Shown: positions 7,449 through 17,329, counted from the first letter of the stretch. The stretch is 64,000 nt of DNA from Pseudomonas asiatica (GCF_040214835.1 NZ_CP157874.1:3662001-3726000), one strand, 5' to 3'. Notes: a model not told the origin generated them from the letters alone. Translations and numbers: made by a program.

Positions 7449-10400
7449 TCATTGCCCGGAGTGGTCGATCTTGATGGTTGGATCACCACCACTGACCAGC
7501 GAACTGACCGTGGTGTTCGACCAGTTCACACCTTCAAGCTTGATCGACACGTCAGCGCTGCTGGTGTCACCGCCGGGTGTGAACTTGCCCTGGGTGCTGA
7601 CCTGCAAGGTCGACTCGCCATCGACCGTGGTGATCTTCAGGTAGCTGTCGATGGACGATAGCGATTCGCCCTGCAGCAGGGCACTCAGGTCCAGGCGGTC
7701 GCCTTCTTCAGCATTGAAGTTCCTGACCACGTCATGGCCGGTATCACCTGCCGTCCACACAAAGGACTCGGCGATGCCGCTGCTGCCGGTGACGGTGCTG
7801 TCCCCTGCCCCCACGAACAGGATGTGGTTCTCGCTGCCAAGCAGGGATGTGGAGGCGCTGTCCGATGTGTCGCTCGCCATCAGCGACATCGTGCTCATCG
7901 ACGCCGACGAGGCTGCGTCACCATGGGATGTCACCACGAACGAGCTGCTTGCCGAATCACCATCGTGGTCGGTGCCGATGACATGGACCGTGAAGTTCAG
8001 GTCGCTGGCAGGTTTCTCCTCTACATAGGTCAGTTTGGTGAAGGTGGTGTCAAGCGAACTCTTGCTCGGTGCAGCCAGGGTAATCGTGTCGAAGGCGTGC
8101 CCGGCAAGGCCCGTGAAGTCACTGGCCAGAATCTTTATGGACTCGGAGCCAGAGGTGATGGTGTAAGTCTTCGTTGCTTCATGCACAACACCATTGGCGT
8201 CCTTGTAGGAGGCGATGATATTGACGTCACCGCTGACCTGAAGCCGCGCAATGCCTAGCGTGACCTCTTTCATCGAGACGGCGTGCTGCTGGGCATCGGT
8301 GAACGCCACGGAGAACTTTTCGTTGGCAGAGAAGTGGTTGTTACCTACCCCCAGCCCATTGCCGACGTTGATCGTCGGCTTCCCTGTAGCACTGGCCAAG
8401 GCTTCAAAGGTGGCCGTTATGCCACTGGTGAAAGTGACAGGCAGGGTTGAGGTATTCCCGGATTTCAAACTTTCCAGGTTGAACGTATCTCGGCTACCTT
8501 CACGCATGCTGTTCTGGGTGACGGTGTAGTGCCCATCCGCTCCCAAGGCAAGCGTGAACACCTTCGTGGTACCGTCGAAAACTTCCACCGTGGTGCCGCT
8601 TGCATCCGTTGCCTTGCTGCTCCAGCCCGAAGGCAGGCCAACGATGGTGCCGAACTTCAGCGTGCCCACGCCATCACCGCCCGCCAGGAAGTGCGTGTCG
8701 CCAACCGCCGTGTACCCGACAGTGTTCCACATGCCGGCATTGTCACTGGTGGCGAAGGTCGGGCTGTCGTCTTCGACGCTGATCGTCAGCGTGCCGGTCG
8801 ATGAGGTGCTGCCGTCGGAAACGCTGACACCAACGTTGAGGGACAGTACATCCTCGGCCGCCTGGTTCGGATGGTCGAGCGGCCCCTTCAGTTCCACGGT
8901 GTAGTTGCCGGCGTTGTCGATCCTGATTTCGATCACGTCCTTGCCACCGGCCGTGCCGGTCAGGGTCTTGCCGCCATTGGACAACGCCCATTGCACACTC
9001 TGGCCAGAGGACGTCAGCGCTGTCGATGGTGCTGCCAGGCTGACCGAGAGGTTGGCCGACGGCGTATCGATATCGCTGACCGTCAGCTTGCCAGCGTACA
9101 ACTTGCTGTCGCTTTGGTCGGCTGGTGAACCGACGGTGTCTTTGTTCCCGCCGATCAGCCCCTCCTCGGACACCAGCGCGGCACCCGAAGTGATGGTTGG
9201 CGTGGCATTGGTCATGCCCACCGCAACGCTGGCGCCCGGGACCAGGTTCTCGAACACCTTGCTACCCGTGCCATTCTGCGTGATCTGGTCGATGCCCACG
9301 GACACGCTGCCACCACCCACGAAGACACCGTCGGGAATGGCACCTTTCACCGTGCCGGTGGTGCTGCCCGCCGCCACCATGATGGTCAGGCCATTGTCCA
9401 GCTTGATGGTCAGGCCGCCATGGTTGCTTGCGCTCATGCCAGCCGGCGCTTCCAGATTGACCGTGTAGGTCACCTCCTGGCCCTTGGCTGCCGGGTTGGG
9501 CGAAGCGCTCAGCACGACAGTCACGGTGTTGATGGTATCGGTGACCGTGACGGTCGTGGTGGCGCTGGTGTTCAGGTTTTCGAAGTTGTGGTTGCCTACA
9601 TTTGTCACGCTGACGGTCTGGGTTTCGCCGTCACGGAATACGTCATCGCTCTGGGCCACGAACGGTGCGGTGGTTGCGGTGGTGGCGCCCTCGGCAAAGC
9701 TCAGGGTCTGGCCGTTGCTCAGGGTGACGGTGAACGCCTGGCCTGCCGGGTGGCTCAGGGTGCCGGTGATGGTCGTGGTGTGGCCTTCCTGCACGGTATT
9801 ACCGGTGAGGGTCAGCGTCACTTCATCGCCGCCATTCGGCGTACCCGGGGTGCCAGGGTTGCCTGGAGTACCCGGCTCGTCGGTGATCTGCAGGGTTACC
9901 GGGTCGCCTTTGACCAGGTTTTCAAAGACCTGTTTACCAGTGCCTTGCTCGGTGATCCCGTTGATGGCGATGCTTGGAGCACTGCCGCCGACATAGACGT
10001 TGTCCGCCAGGTTGGCGGTTTGCGAGCCAGTAATTTCCCCGGCCGGGATGTGAATGACCTTGCCATTGCTCAGCGCGACATCAAGACCACCGTGCTGACT
10101 CAGGTCGGCACCGGCCGGGCCAGTCAGGGTAATGGTGTAAGTCACCGCCTGGCCTTCGACGGCCGGGTTCGGCGAGATGCTCAACTCGGCCTTCACGGTG
10201 TCGACGGTGTCGCTCACGGTGATCGTCGTGGTGGCGCTGGTGTTCAAGTTCTCGAAGTTATGGCTGCCGGCATCGATCACGCTGACGGTCTGGGTTTCGC
10301 CATCCTTGAACACATCATCGCTCTGTGCCACGAACGGTGCGGTGGTTGCGGTGGTGGCGTCCTTGGCGAAGATCAGGGTCTGGCCGTTGCTCAGGGTGAC

Positions 10401-13400
10401 GGTAAAGGCCTGGCCTGCCGGATGGCTCAGGGTGCCGGTGATGGTCGTGGTGTTGCCTTCCTGCACGGTATTTCCGGTGAGGGTCAGCGTCACTTCATCG
10501 CCGCCATTCGGCGTACCCGGGGTGCCAGGGTTGCCTGGAGTACCCGGTTCGTCGGTGATCTGCAGGGTTACCGGGTCGCCTTTGACCAGGTTTTCAAAGA
10601 CCTGTTTGCCAGTGCCTTGCTCGGTGATTCCGTTGATGGCGATGCTTGGGGCACTGCTGCCGACATAGACGTTGTCCGCCAGAACACCCGACTGCGAGCC
10701 ACTGATCTGCCCGGCTGCGATGTGAACCACCTTACCGTTGCTCAGCGCGATATCGAGACCACCGTGCTGGGTCAAATCGGCACCGGCCGGGCCGGTCAGG
10801 GTAATGGTGTAGGTCACCGCCTGACCTTCCACCGCCGGGTTCGGCGAGATGCTCAGCTCGGCCTTCACGGTGTCGACGGTATCGCTCACCGTAACGGTCG
10901 TGGTCGCGCTGGTGTTCAGGTTTTCGAAATTGTGGTTGCCCGCATTCGTCACGCTGATGGTCTGGGTTTCGCCATCACGGAATACGTCATCGCTCTGGGC
11001 CACGAACGGTGCGGTGGTCGCGGTGGTGGCGTCCTTGGCGAAGGTCAGGGTCTGGCCGTTGCTCAGGGTGACGGTGAACGCTTGGCCTGCCGGGTGGCTC
11101 AGGGTGCCGGTGATGGTCGTGGTGTTGCCTTCCTGCACGGCATTGCCGGTGAGGGTCAGCGTCACTTCATCGCCGCCATTCGGCGTGCCTGGAGTGCCAG
11201 GGTTGCCTGGAGTACCTGGTTCGTCGGTGATCTGCAGAGTGACCGGGTCGCCTTTGACCAAGTTCTCAAAAACCTGTTTGCCGGTGCCTTGCTCGGTGAT
11301 TCCATTGATGGCGATGCTTGGAGCACTGCTGCCGACATAGACGTTGTCCGCCAGGTTGGCGGTTTGCGAGCCAGTAATTTCCCCGGCCGGGATGTGAATG
11401 ACCTTGCCATTGCTCAGCGCGACATCAAGACCACCGTGCTGACTCAGGTCGGCACCGGCCGGGCCAGTCAGGGTAATGGTGTAAGTCACCGCCTGGCCTT
11501 CGACGGCCGGGTTCGGCGAGATGCTCAACTCGGCCTTCACGGTGTCGACGGTGTCGCTCACGGTGATCGTCGTGGTGGCGCTGGTGTTCAAGTTCTCGAA
11601 GTTGTGGCTACCGGCATCGATCACGCTGACGGTCTGGGTTTCGCCATCCTTGAACACATCATCGCTCTGTGCCACGAACGGTGCGGTGGTTGCGGTGGTG
11701 GCGTCCTTGGCGAAGATCAGGGTCTGGCCGTTGCTCAGGGTGACGGTAAAGGCCTGGCCTGCCGGATGGCTCAGGGTGCCGGTGATGGTCGTGGTGTTGC
11801 CTTCCTGCACGGCATTGCCGGTGAGGATCAGCGTCACTTCATCGCCGCCATTCGGCGTACCCGGGGTGCCAGGGTTGCCTGGAGTACCCGGCTCGTCGGT
11901 GATCTGCAGGGTTACCGGGTCGCCTTTGACCAGGTTTTCAAAGACCTGTTTACCAGTGCCTTGCTCGGTGATCCCGTTGATGGCGATGCTTGGAGCACTG
12001 CCGCCGACATAGACGTTGTCCGCCAGGTTGGCGGTTTGCGAGCCAGTAATTTCCCCGGCCGGGATGTGAATGACCTTGCCATTGCTCAGCGCGACATCAA
12101 GACCACCGTGCTGACTCAGGTCGGCACCGGCCGGGCCAGTCAGGGTAATGGTGTAAGTCACCGCCTGGCCTTCGACGGCCGGGTTCGGCGAGATGCTCAA
12201 CTCGGCCTTCACGGTGTCGACGGTGTCGCTCACGGTGATCGTCGTGGTGGCGCTGGTGTTCAAGTTCTCGAAGTTATGGCTGCCGGCATCGATCACGCTG
12301 ACGGTCTGGGTTTCGCCATCCTTGAACACATCATCGCTCTGTGCCACGAACGGTGCGGTGGTTGCGGTGGTGGCGTCCTTGGCGAAGATCAGGGTCTGGC
12401 CGTTGCTCAGGGTGACGGTGAACGCTTGGCCCGCTGGGTGGCTCAGGGTACCGGTAATAGTGGTCTGCCCCCCTTCCTGCACAGCATTGCCCGTCAGGGT
12501 CAGCGTCACTTCATCGCCGCCATTCGGTGTGCCCGGGGTGCCAGGGTTGCCTGGGGTGCCCGGCTCGTCGGTGATCTGCAGGGTCACCGGATCGCCTTTG
12601 ACCAGGTTTTCAAAGACCTGCTTGCCGGTGCCTTGCTCGGTGATGCCATTGATGGCGATGCTTGGAGCGCTGCTGCCGACATAGACGTTGTCCGCCAGGA
12701 CGCTCGACTGCGAGCCACTGATCTGGCCCGCTGGGATGTTGATTACCTCGCCGTTGCTCAGCGCGATGGACAGACCACCGTGCTGACTCAGATCGGCACC
12801 GGCAGGACCGATCAGGGTGATGGTGTAGGTCACCACCTGGCCTTCCACTGCCGGGTTCGGCGAAATGCTCAGCTCGGCCTTCACGGTGTCGACGGTGTCG
12901 CTCACGGTGACGGTCGTGGTGGCACTGGTGTTCAGGTTCTCGAAGTTGTGGTTGCCGGCATTGATCACGCTGACGGTCTGGGTTTCGCCGTCACGGAATA
13001 CGTCATCGCTCTGGGCCACGAACGGTGCAGTGGTCGCGGTAAGCGCGCCCTCGGCGAAGGTCAGGGTCTGGCCGTTGCTCAGGGTGACGGTGAACGCTTG
13101 GCCTGCCGGATGGCTCAGGGTGCCGGTGATGGTTGTGGTGTTGCCTTCCTGCACGGTATTGCCGGAGAGGGTCAGCGTCACTGCATCGCCGCCATTCGGC
13201 GTACCCGGGGCGCCAGGATTGCCTGGAGTACCCGGTTCGTCGGTGATCTGCAGGGTCACCGGTTCACCTTTGACCAGGTTCTCAAAGACCTGTTTGCCGG
13301 TGCCTTGCTCGGTGATCCCGCTGATGGCGATGCTTGGAGCACTGCCGCCGACATAGACGTTGTCCGCCAGGACGCCCGACTGCGAGCCACTGATCTGCCC

Positions 13401-15740
13401 AGCTGCGATATGCACCACTTTGCCGTTGCTCAGCTCGATATCCAGGCCGCCATGCTGGGTCAGGTCGGCACCGGCCGGGCCACTCAGGGTGATGGTGTAG
13501 GTCACCGCCTGGCCTTCCACGGCCGGGTTCGGCGAGATGCTCAACTCGGCCTTCACGGTGTCGACGGTATCGCTCACGGTGATCGTCGTGGTGGCGCTGG
13601 TGTTCAAGTTCTCGAAGTTATGGCTGCCGGCATCGATCACGCTGACGGTCTGGGTTTCGCCATCCTTGAACACATCATCGCTCTGTGCCACGAACGGCGC
13701 GGTGGTCGCGGTGGTCGCGTCCTTGGCGAAGGTCAGGGTCTGGCCGTTGCTCAGGGTGACGGTGAACGCTTGGCCCGCTGGGTGGCTCAGGGTACCGGTA
13801 ATAGTGGTCTGCCCCCCTTCCTGCACAGCATTGCCCGTCAGGGTCAGCGTCACTTCATCGCCGCCATTCGGTGTGCCCGGGGTGCCAGGGTTGCCTGGGG
13901 TGCCCGGCTCGTCGGTGATCTGCAGGGTCACCGGATCGCCTTTGACCAGGTTTTCAAAGACCTGCTTGCCGGTGCCTTGCTCGGTGATTCCGTTGATGGC
14001 GATGCTTGGAGCGCTGCTGCCGACATAGACGTTGTCCGCCAGGACGCTCGACTGCGAGCCACTGATCTGGCCCGCTGGGATGTTGATTACCTCGCCGTTG
14101 CTCAGCGCGATGGACAGACCACCGTGCTGACTCAGATCGGCACCGGCAGGACCGATCAGGGTGATGGTGTAGGTCACCACCTGGCCTTCCACTACCGGGT
14201 TCGGCGAAATGCTCAGCTCGGCCTTCACGGTGTCGACGGTATCGCTCACGGTGACGGTTGTGGTGGCACTGGTGTTCAGGTTCTCGAAGTTATGGCTACC
14301 GGCATCGATCACGCTGACAGTCTGGGTTTCACCGTCACGGTACACGTCATCGCTCTGCGCCACGAACGGTGCAGTGGTCGCGGTGGTGGCGCCCTCGGCG
14401 AAGGTCAGGGTCTGGCCGTTGCTCAGGGTGACGGTGAACGCTTGGCCTGCCGGATGGCTCAGGGTGCCGGTGATGGTTGTGGTGTTGCCTTCCTGCACGG
14501 CATTGCCGGAGAGGGTCAGCGTCACTGCATCGCCGCCATTCGGCGTACCCGGGGCGCCAGGATTGCCTGGAGTACCCGGTTCGTCGGTGATCTGCAGGGT
14601 CACCGGTTCACCTTTGACCAGGTTCTCAAAGACCTGTTTGCCGGTGCCTTGCTCGGTGATCCCAGAGATGGCGATGCTCGGAGCACTGCTGCCGACATAG
14701 ACGTTGTCCGCCAGGTTAGCGGTTTGCGACGCACTGACCTGGCCCGCTGGGATGTTGATCACCTCGCCGTTGCTCAGCGCGATGGACAGACCACCGTGTT
14801 GAGTCAAATCGGCACCGGCCGGCCCGGTCAGGGTAATGGTGTAAGTCACCGCCTGGCCTTCCACGGCCGGGTTCGGCGAAATGCTCAGCTCGGCCCTCAC
14901 GGTATCGACGGTGTCGGTCACAGTGAGGGTAGAGGTTGCACCGGTATTGAGGCTGCCAAAGCCATGGTCGCCCGCATTGGTGACGGTGATGTTCTGGATT
15001 TCACCGTCCTGGAACACATCATCGCTCTGGGCAGCGAACTCACCGGTCGTTGCAACCGTTTCACCTGCTTTGAACGACAAAGTCTGGCCATTGCTCAGGG
15101 TCACCGTGAAATCCCTGCCCGCCGGCTGGCTCAGGCTACCGGTGATGCTGGTCAGCCCCCCTTCCTGCACATTGGTGCTGCTCAGGGTCAGCGTGGCCGC
15201 AAGCGGCTGAGGCTCGGGTGGTAATTCAGGTACTAGCACCGCTGCCTGCTGTGCCGGTGTTGCATTGCCCACGAACTCTCGCGCTTGCTCAACAGCAACG
15301 CCAAGTGGCCCGGTGGGGAAACCAATGGTGGGGGCGACCGACCCGCCCACTGCTTCAAGCATCACAAACGAGTGGCCGCCCCCGATGCCACCAGGGTTCG
15401 CACCTGCCCCGGTTGGGCCTGCCGCGGTCGCTTCGAGTGCGGTTGTCGGGTCAGCACCGGCGGCGATGGCTTGTTGCAGTTCGTCAACGGATGGCGCGGC
15501 CTGCGCAGTGGCTGCGCTCAGGTCGGCCACGCTATCTGGGGCATCGGCACTCCACTGGGTGTCGCGCCCCAAGTCGAGGATGCGCCCATCGGCCAGTTCC
15601 AGGCTCACCGCGCCACCAGGGCCGGTCTGGATCTGTTCACCCGCGAACACTCGATCCCCTTCCACAAGCACACGCTGGGTGCCCTCTGGGGAAATAGCGA
15701 TTACCTGGCCAACAATACTTTTGACTATGGCGATGCTCAA
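7449..15740 (-). CDS. Giant repetitive Lap-type adhesin with LapG-cleavable retention module
   Basis: A surface adhesin of about 2763 aa. The N-terminus (AIVKSIVGQVIAISPEG, GDRVFAGEQIQTGP) is the LapA/MapA-type retention module that plugs the outer-membrane pore. It is followed by a TAAG tetrapeptide, the known LapG protease cleavage type, at 15417-15428. Nine 224-residue units of two Ig-like domains each follow, then a VCBS/T1SS-143-like region and a C-terminal type I secretion signal region without clear RTX nonapeptides. The preferred start is TTG 15740: GGGAGAG lies five bases upstream and the protein then begins (M)SIAIVKSI as in LapA-like proteins, putting TAAG at residues 105-108. ATG 15788 adds 16 residues and lacks a good ribosome site. 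No lapEBC transporter or lapDG lies nearby, so export and c-di-GMP control must be supplied elsewhere. Confidence 0.9.
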   Translation of the reverse strand: MSIAIVKSIVGQVIAISPEGTQRVLVEGDRVFAGEQIQTGPGGAVSLELADGRILDLGRDTQWSADAPDSVADLSAATAQAAPSVDELQQAIAAGADPTTALEATAAGPTGAGANPGGIGGGHSFVMLEAVGGSVAPTIGFPTGPLGVAVEQAREFVGNATPAQQAAVLVPELPPEPQPLAATLTLSSTNVQEGGLTSITGSLSQPAGRDFTVTLSNGQTLSFKAGETVATTGEFAAQSDDVFQDGEIQNITVTNAGDHGFGSLNTGATSTLTVTDTVDTVRAELSISPNPAVEGQAVTYTITLTGPAGADLTQHGGLSIALSNGEVINIPAGQVSASQTANLADNVYVGSSAPSIAISGITEQGTGKQVFENLVKGEPVTLQITDEPGTPGNPGAPGTPNGGDAVTLTLSGNAVQEGNTTTITGTLSHPAGQAFTVTLSNGQTLTFAEGATTATTAPFVAQSDDVYRDGETQTVSVIDAGSHNFENLNTSATTTVTVSDTVDTVKAELSISPNPVVEGQVVTYTITLIGPAGADLSQHGGLSIALSNGEVINIPAGQISGSQSSVLADNVYVGSSAPSIAINGITEQGTGKQVFENLVKGDPVTLQITDEPGTPGNPGTPGTPNGGDEVTLTLTGNAVQEGGQTTITGTLSHPAGQAFTVTLSNGQTLTFAKDATTATTAPFVAQSDDVFKDGETQTVSVIDAGSHNFENLNTSATTTITVSDTVDTVKAELSISPNPAVEGQAVTYTITLSGPAGADLTQHGGLDIELSNGKVVHIAAGQISGSQSGVLADNVYVGGSAPSIAISGITEQGTGKQVFENLVKGEPVTLQITDEPGTPGNPGAPGTPNGGDAVTLTLSGNTVQEGNTTTITGTLSHPAGQAFTVTLSNGQTLTFAEGALTATTAPFVAQSDDVFRDGETQTVSVINAGNHNFENLNTSATTTVTVSDTVDTVKAELSISPNPAVEGQVVTYTITLIGPAGADLSQHGGLSIALSNGEVINIPAGQISGSQSSVLADNVYVGSSAPSIAINGITEQGTGKQVFENLVKGDPVTLQITDEPGTPGNPGTPGTPNGGDEVTLTLTGNAVQEGGQTTITGTLSHPAGQAFTVTLSNGQTLIFAKDATTATTAPFVAQSDDVFKDGETQTVSVIDAGSHNFENLNTSATTTITVSDTVDTVKAELSISPNPAVEGQAVTYTITLTGPAGADLSQHGGLDVALSNGKVIHIPAGEITGSQTANLADNVYVGGSAPSIAINGITEQGTGKQVFENLVKGDPVTLQITDEPGTPGNPGTPGTPNGGDEVTLILTGNAVQEGNTTTITGTLSHPAGQAFTVTLSNGQTLIFAKDATTATTAPFVAQSDDVFKDGETQTVSVIDAGSHNFENLNTSATTTITVSDTVDTVKAELSISPNPAVEGQAVTYTITLTGPAGADLSQHGGLDVALSNGKVIHIPAGEITGSQTANLADNVYVGSSAPSIAINGITEQGTGKQVFENLVKGDPVTLQITDEPGTPGNPGTPGTPNGGDEVTLTLTGNAVQEGNTTTITGTLSHPAGQAFTVTLSNGQTLTFAKDATTATTAPFVAQSDDVFRDGETQTISVTNAGNHNFENLNTSATTTVTVSDTVDTVKAELSISPNPAVEGQAVTYTITLTGPAGADLTQHGGLDIALSNGKVVHIAAGQISGSQSGVLADNVYVGSSAPSIAINGITEQGTGKQVFENLVKGDPVTLQITDEPGTPGNPGTPGTPNGGDEVTLTLTGNTVQEGNTTTITGTLSHPAGQAFTVTLSNGQTLIFAKDATTATTAPFVAQSDDVFKDGETQTVSVIDAGSHNFENLNTSATTTITVSDTVDTVKAELSISPNPAVEGQAVTYTITLTGPAGADLSQHGGLDVALSNGKVIHIPAGEITGSQTANLADNVYVGGSAPSIAINGITEQGTGKQVFENLVKGDPVTLQITDEPGTPGNPGTPGTPNGGDEVTLTLTGNTVQEGHTTTITGTLSHPAGQAFTVTLSNGQTLSFAEGATTATTAPFVAQSDDVFRDGETQTVSVTNVGNHNFENLNTSATTTVTVTDTINTVTVVLSASPNPAAKGQEVTYTVNLEAPAGMSASNHGGLTIKLDNGLTIMVAAGSTTGTVKGAIPDGVFVGGGSVSVGIDQITQNGTGSKVFENLVPGASVAVGMTNATPTITSGAALVSEEGLIGGNKDTVGSPADQSDSKLYAGKLTVSDIDTPSANLSVSLAAPSTALTSSGQSVQWALSNGGKTLTGTAGGKDVIEIRIDNAGNYTVELKGPLDHPNQAAEDVLSLNVGVSVSDGSTSSTGTLTISVEDDSPTFATSDNAGMWNTVGYTAVGDTHFLAGGDGVGTLKFGTIVGLPSGWSSKATDASGTTVEVFDGTTKVFTLALGADGHYTVTQNSMREGSRDTFNLESLKSGNTSTLPVTFTSGITATFEALASATGKPTINVGNGLGVGNNHFSANEKFSVAFTDAQQHAVSMKEVTLGIARLQVSGDVNIIASYKDANGVVHEATKTYTITSGSESIKILASDFTGLAGHAFDTITLAAPSKSSLDTTFTKLTYVEEKPASDLNFTVHVIGTDHDGDSASSSFVVTSHGDAASSASMSTMSLMASDTSDSASTSLLGSENHILFVGAGDSTVTGSSGIAESFVWTAGDTGHDVVRNFNAEEGDRLDLSALLQGESLSSIDSYLKITTVDGESTLQVSTQGKFTPGGDTSSADVSIKLEGVNWSNTTVSSLVSGGDPTIKIDHSGQ
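9152..15200 (-). repeat. Nine tandem 672-bp repeats in the adhesin gene
   Basis: The coding repeat has a period of exactly 672 bp (224 codons); for example the TVDTV(K/R)AELSISPNP block recurs at 672-bp steps from 14881 to 10177. The first unit (nearest the N-terminus) and the ninth (TINTVTVVLSASPNP) are divergent, and the inner seven are nearly identical. Each unit has a ~100-aa VQEG...VSDTVD module and a ~124-aa module ending in a proline-glycine linker TDEPGTPGNPGTPGTPNGGD. Confidence 0.9.
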
Positions 15741-15752
15741 GGCGGCTCTCCC

Positions 15753-16376
15753 GGGTAACGTGTGCGATTGGCTTCCATGTTCGGCCATGCTTCGAGTGTT
15801 GTCGGCTGGCTACAAGGATGGTTTATTTTTATAAGTGTTTATTTTTTGACGCCAACTATCAGGCTTCTTGATTCAACCTTTATATAACACCGCTATTGAT
15901 ATCAGTTACCCAATAATAAACAACAAAACAAATAATGGCCTAATGACATTTCGATATTAAAGAAGATATTTTTTGCTTCTTCCTGCAAGCTACAGCCACC
16001 CTACTCGCAATCTGGAACATTGGTACCAGCGGCTATAGAAAAAAATTAATGCGAGCGTCACTCGTTTACTCTATTCCGTTTGTCCTCGCTCCGACCGGGG
16101 CGGCCCGAAGCCTGCCCAAAGTGTCAGGTTTTGAAACAGCTTCATGCCTGTTCAGGTAAGCCGACAGACCTGCAACTTTTTACATCGGGTACTTGTTCCC
16201 CAGCATCTTGCGAGCGCGCTGCATCCAGAGGAGATATTTAACATTCGCGGTCCGACAAGATATTGGCTTGCTCCGAGCACAAAATATTGTCGCGCGTAGA
16301 ACTGCTCGCCGTCGTTTACGAAACCCCTAACGATCCAGCGGGAACTGGCGCGCGTAGTTAACGTAAATGGGTCAAC
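15753..16376. other. AT-rich region upstream of the adhesin; no gene seen
   Basis: 15800-16010 is markedly AT-rich, with TTATTTTTATAAG and TTTATATAAC stretches, and probably contains the adhesin promoter reading leftwards. No ORF, RNA gene or strong hairpin is convincing from 16010 to 16376, where the sequence looks decayed. Confidence 0.45.
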
Positions 16377-16600
16377 GACTGGTCACCCGAATAGATTATC
16401 AACCGTCTACAGATCGACTTTCCGGACGATAAGTCTATGCGGCTCTGTGAGGGAGCAATTTGTCAGGCTCTCTACATTCAGGCACGAGAGGCCCTCAAAC
16501 GTGAACAAGCGGCAAGTTCATAGGCCTGAACCATTCTGCAACTGGAACGCTGATCGAGCGCTCAACCCGATTCACAGTGCTCGTCCATCTGTCTCGTGAG
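16377..16600 (+). mobile_element. Decayed IS30-family transposase fragment
   Basis: The frame from 16377 reads DWSPE, a stop, then IINRLQIDFPDDKSMRL and ALYIQAREALKRE, which follows the IS30-type transposase block around WSPEQIA...ALY.Q.RG.L+REL. After an internal loss, another frame (16544-16600) reads GTLIERSTRFTVLVHL, the downstream IS30 block. An internal TAG at 16392, frame breaks and missing ends mean it is a dead remnant. Identity rests on remembered family motifs. Confidence 0.65.
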
Positions 16601-16650
16601 GGAGGCCAAGGGCTTGCTCCCGGGTGAAGGGGCAAGGCCCAAAAAACAAA

Positions 16651-16674
16651 AAAGCCCTGAATAATCAGGGCTTT
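16651..16674 (-). terminator. Terminator originally downstream of tRNA-Ser
   Basis: AAAGCCCTGA-ATAA-TCAGGGCTTT hairpin followed on the reverse strand by a T-rich tract. It lies next to the leftmost att copy, where the tRNA-Ser transcript would have ended before the prophages inserted. Confidence 0.75.
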
Positions 16675-16686
16675 AATGAGGAATGA

Positions 16687-16712
16687 TGGCGGAAGCGTAG
16701 AGATTCGAACTC
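16687..16712. repeat. att copy 1 (left end of prophage 1)
   Basis: TGGCGGAAGCGTAGAGATTC plus GAACTC, identical to the reverse complement of the last 26 bases of tRNA-Ser. Outside the core the sequence differs from the tRNA. Confidence 0.9.
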
Positions 16713-16875
16713 AACAAAATGGCGAAAGCTGGGCTGAAGGCCTTGATTTCTGTGGGCTGGAGCGCGCGTTTGTGAGCGTTTTTGTTCCCAGAGTGTTCCC
16801 AAGGTGGGTGTGCACGTCACCCTGCTAGGGTGCTTCCCCATAGGGAATCGCCGTTTAAGGTTGACCCATCAAAAA

Positions 16876-17160
16876 AAGGTAATTTTGGTAATTGATCCTT
16901 GGAAATGCTCTGTAGGCCACGTAAATCAAGGGCTGTATGGATTTTGAAAAAGGTAATTTTTTGGTAATTGAAAGGTAATCGAATTACCTCTGTGACTGGT
17001 TGTGTAAGGGAAAAACCATATCCTTTAGAATCAAGCACTTATGGAAAAATTACCTTTCTCCTTACCTTTAATTACCTTTTTTGGTAATCGCTCAAACCCT
17101 TGCCCCATAAGGCTTGCTGGGGTGTTACACCCCCCTCCTAACCGAAATTACCTTTTTTTG
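16876..17160. repeat. GGTAATT / AATTACC iterons, copy 1
   Basis: About ten copies of GGTAAT(T/C) or its complement in 285 bp, in both orientations and often doubled (GGTAATTTTGGTAATT), flanked by A or T runs. They are probably protein-binding sites for packaging, integration or replication control of the phage. No ORF is credible here. Confidence 0.7.
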
Positions 17161-17329
17161 ATGGGTCCTCCTAAAAATGGAAGGAAGCGAGCCCTATGCC
17201 CGCGAAAATAGGCCTTGCTGCAGGGATTCGCAGAAACGCGCCCTCCCCTATACCTACCCGGCCGCTCAGTAACTGCGCTGAGCTGGTGGTCGTGCAGGTG
17301 CGCAGAAATTCTGACACGTTTAGCCCGCA

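Noticed and set aside
9152..15200. CRISPR array or other noncoding repeat array
   Set aside because: The repeat unit is 672 bp, coding throughout in one frame, with no short direct repeats and unique spacers.
9484..15210. A series of 163-codon + strand frames spaced 672 bp apart, which could be read as a tandem gene family
   Set aside because: They are antisense shadows of the adhesin repeat; spacing equals the repeat period and the products are hydrophobic artefacts.
9420..15224. A 1934-codon open frame on the + strand opposite the adhesin repeats
   Set aside because: It is the antisense of a repetitive, codon-biased gene; a stop-free antisense frame in one 672-bp unit repeats in every unit. 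Its composition is unlike real proteins and it has no credible start.
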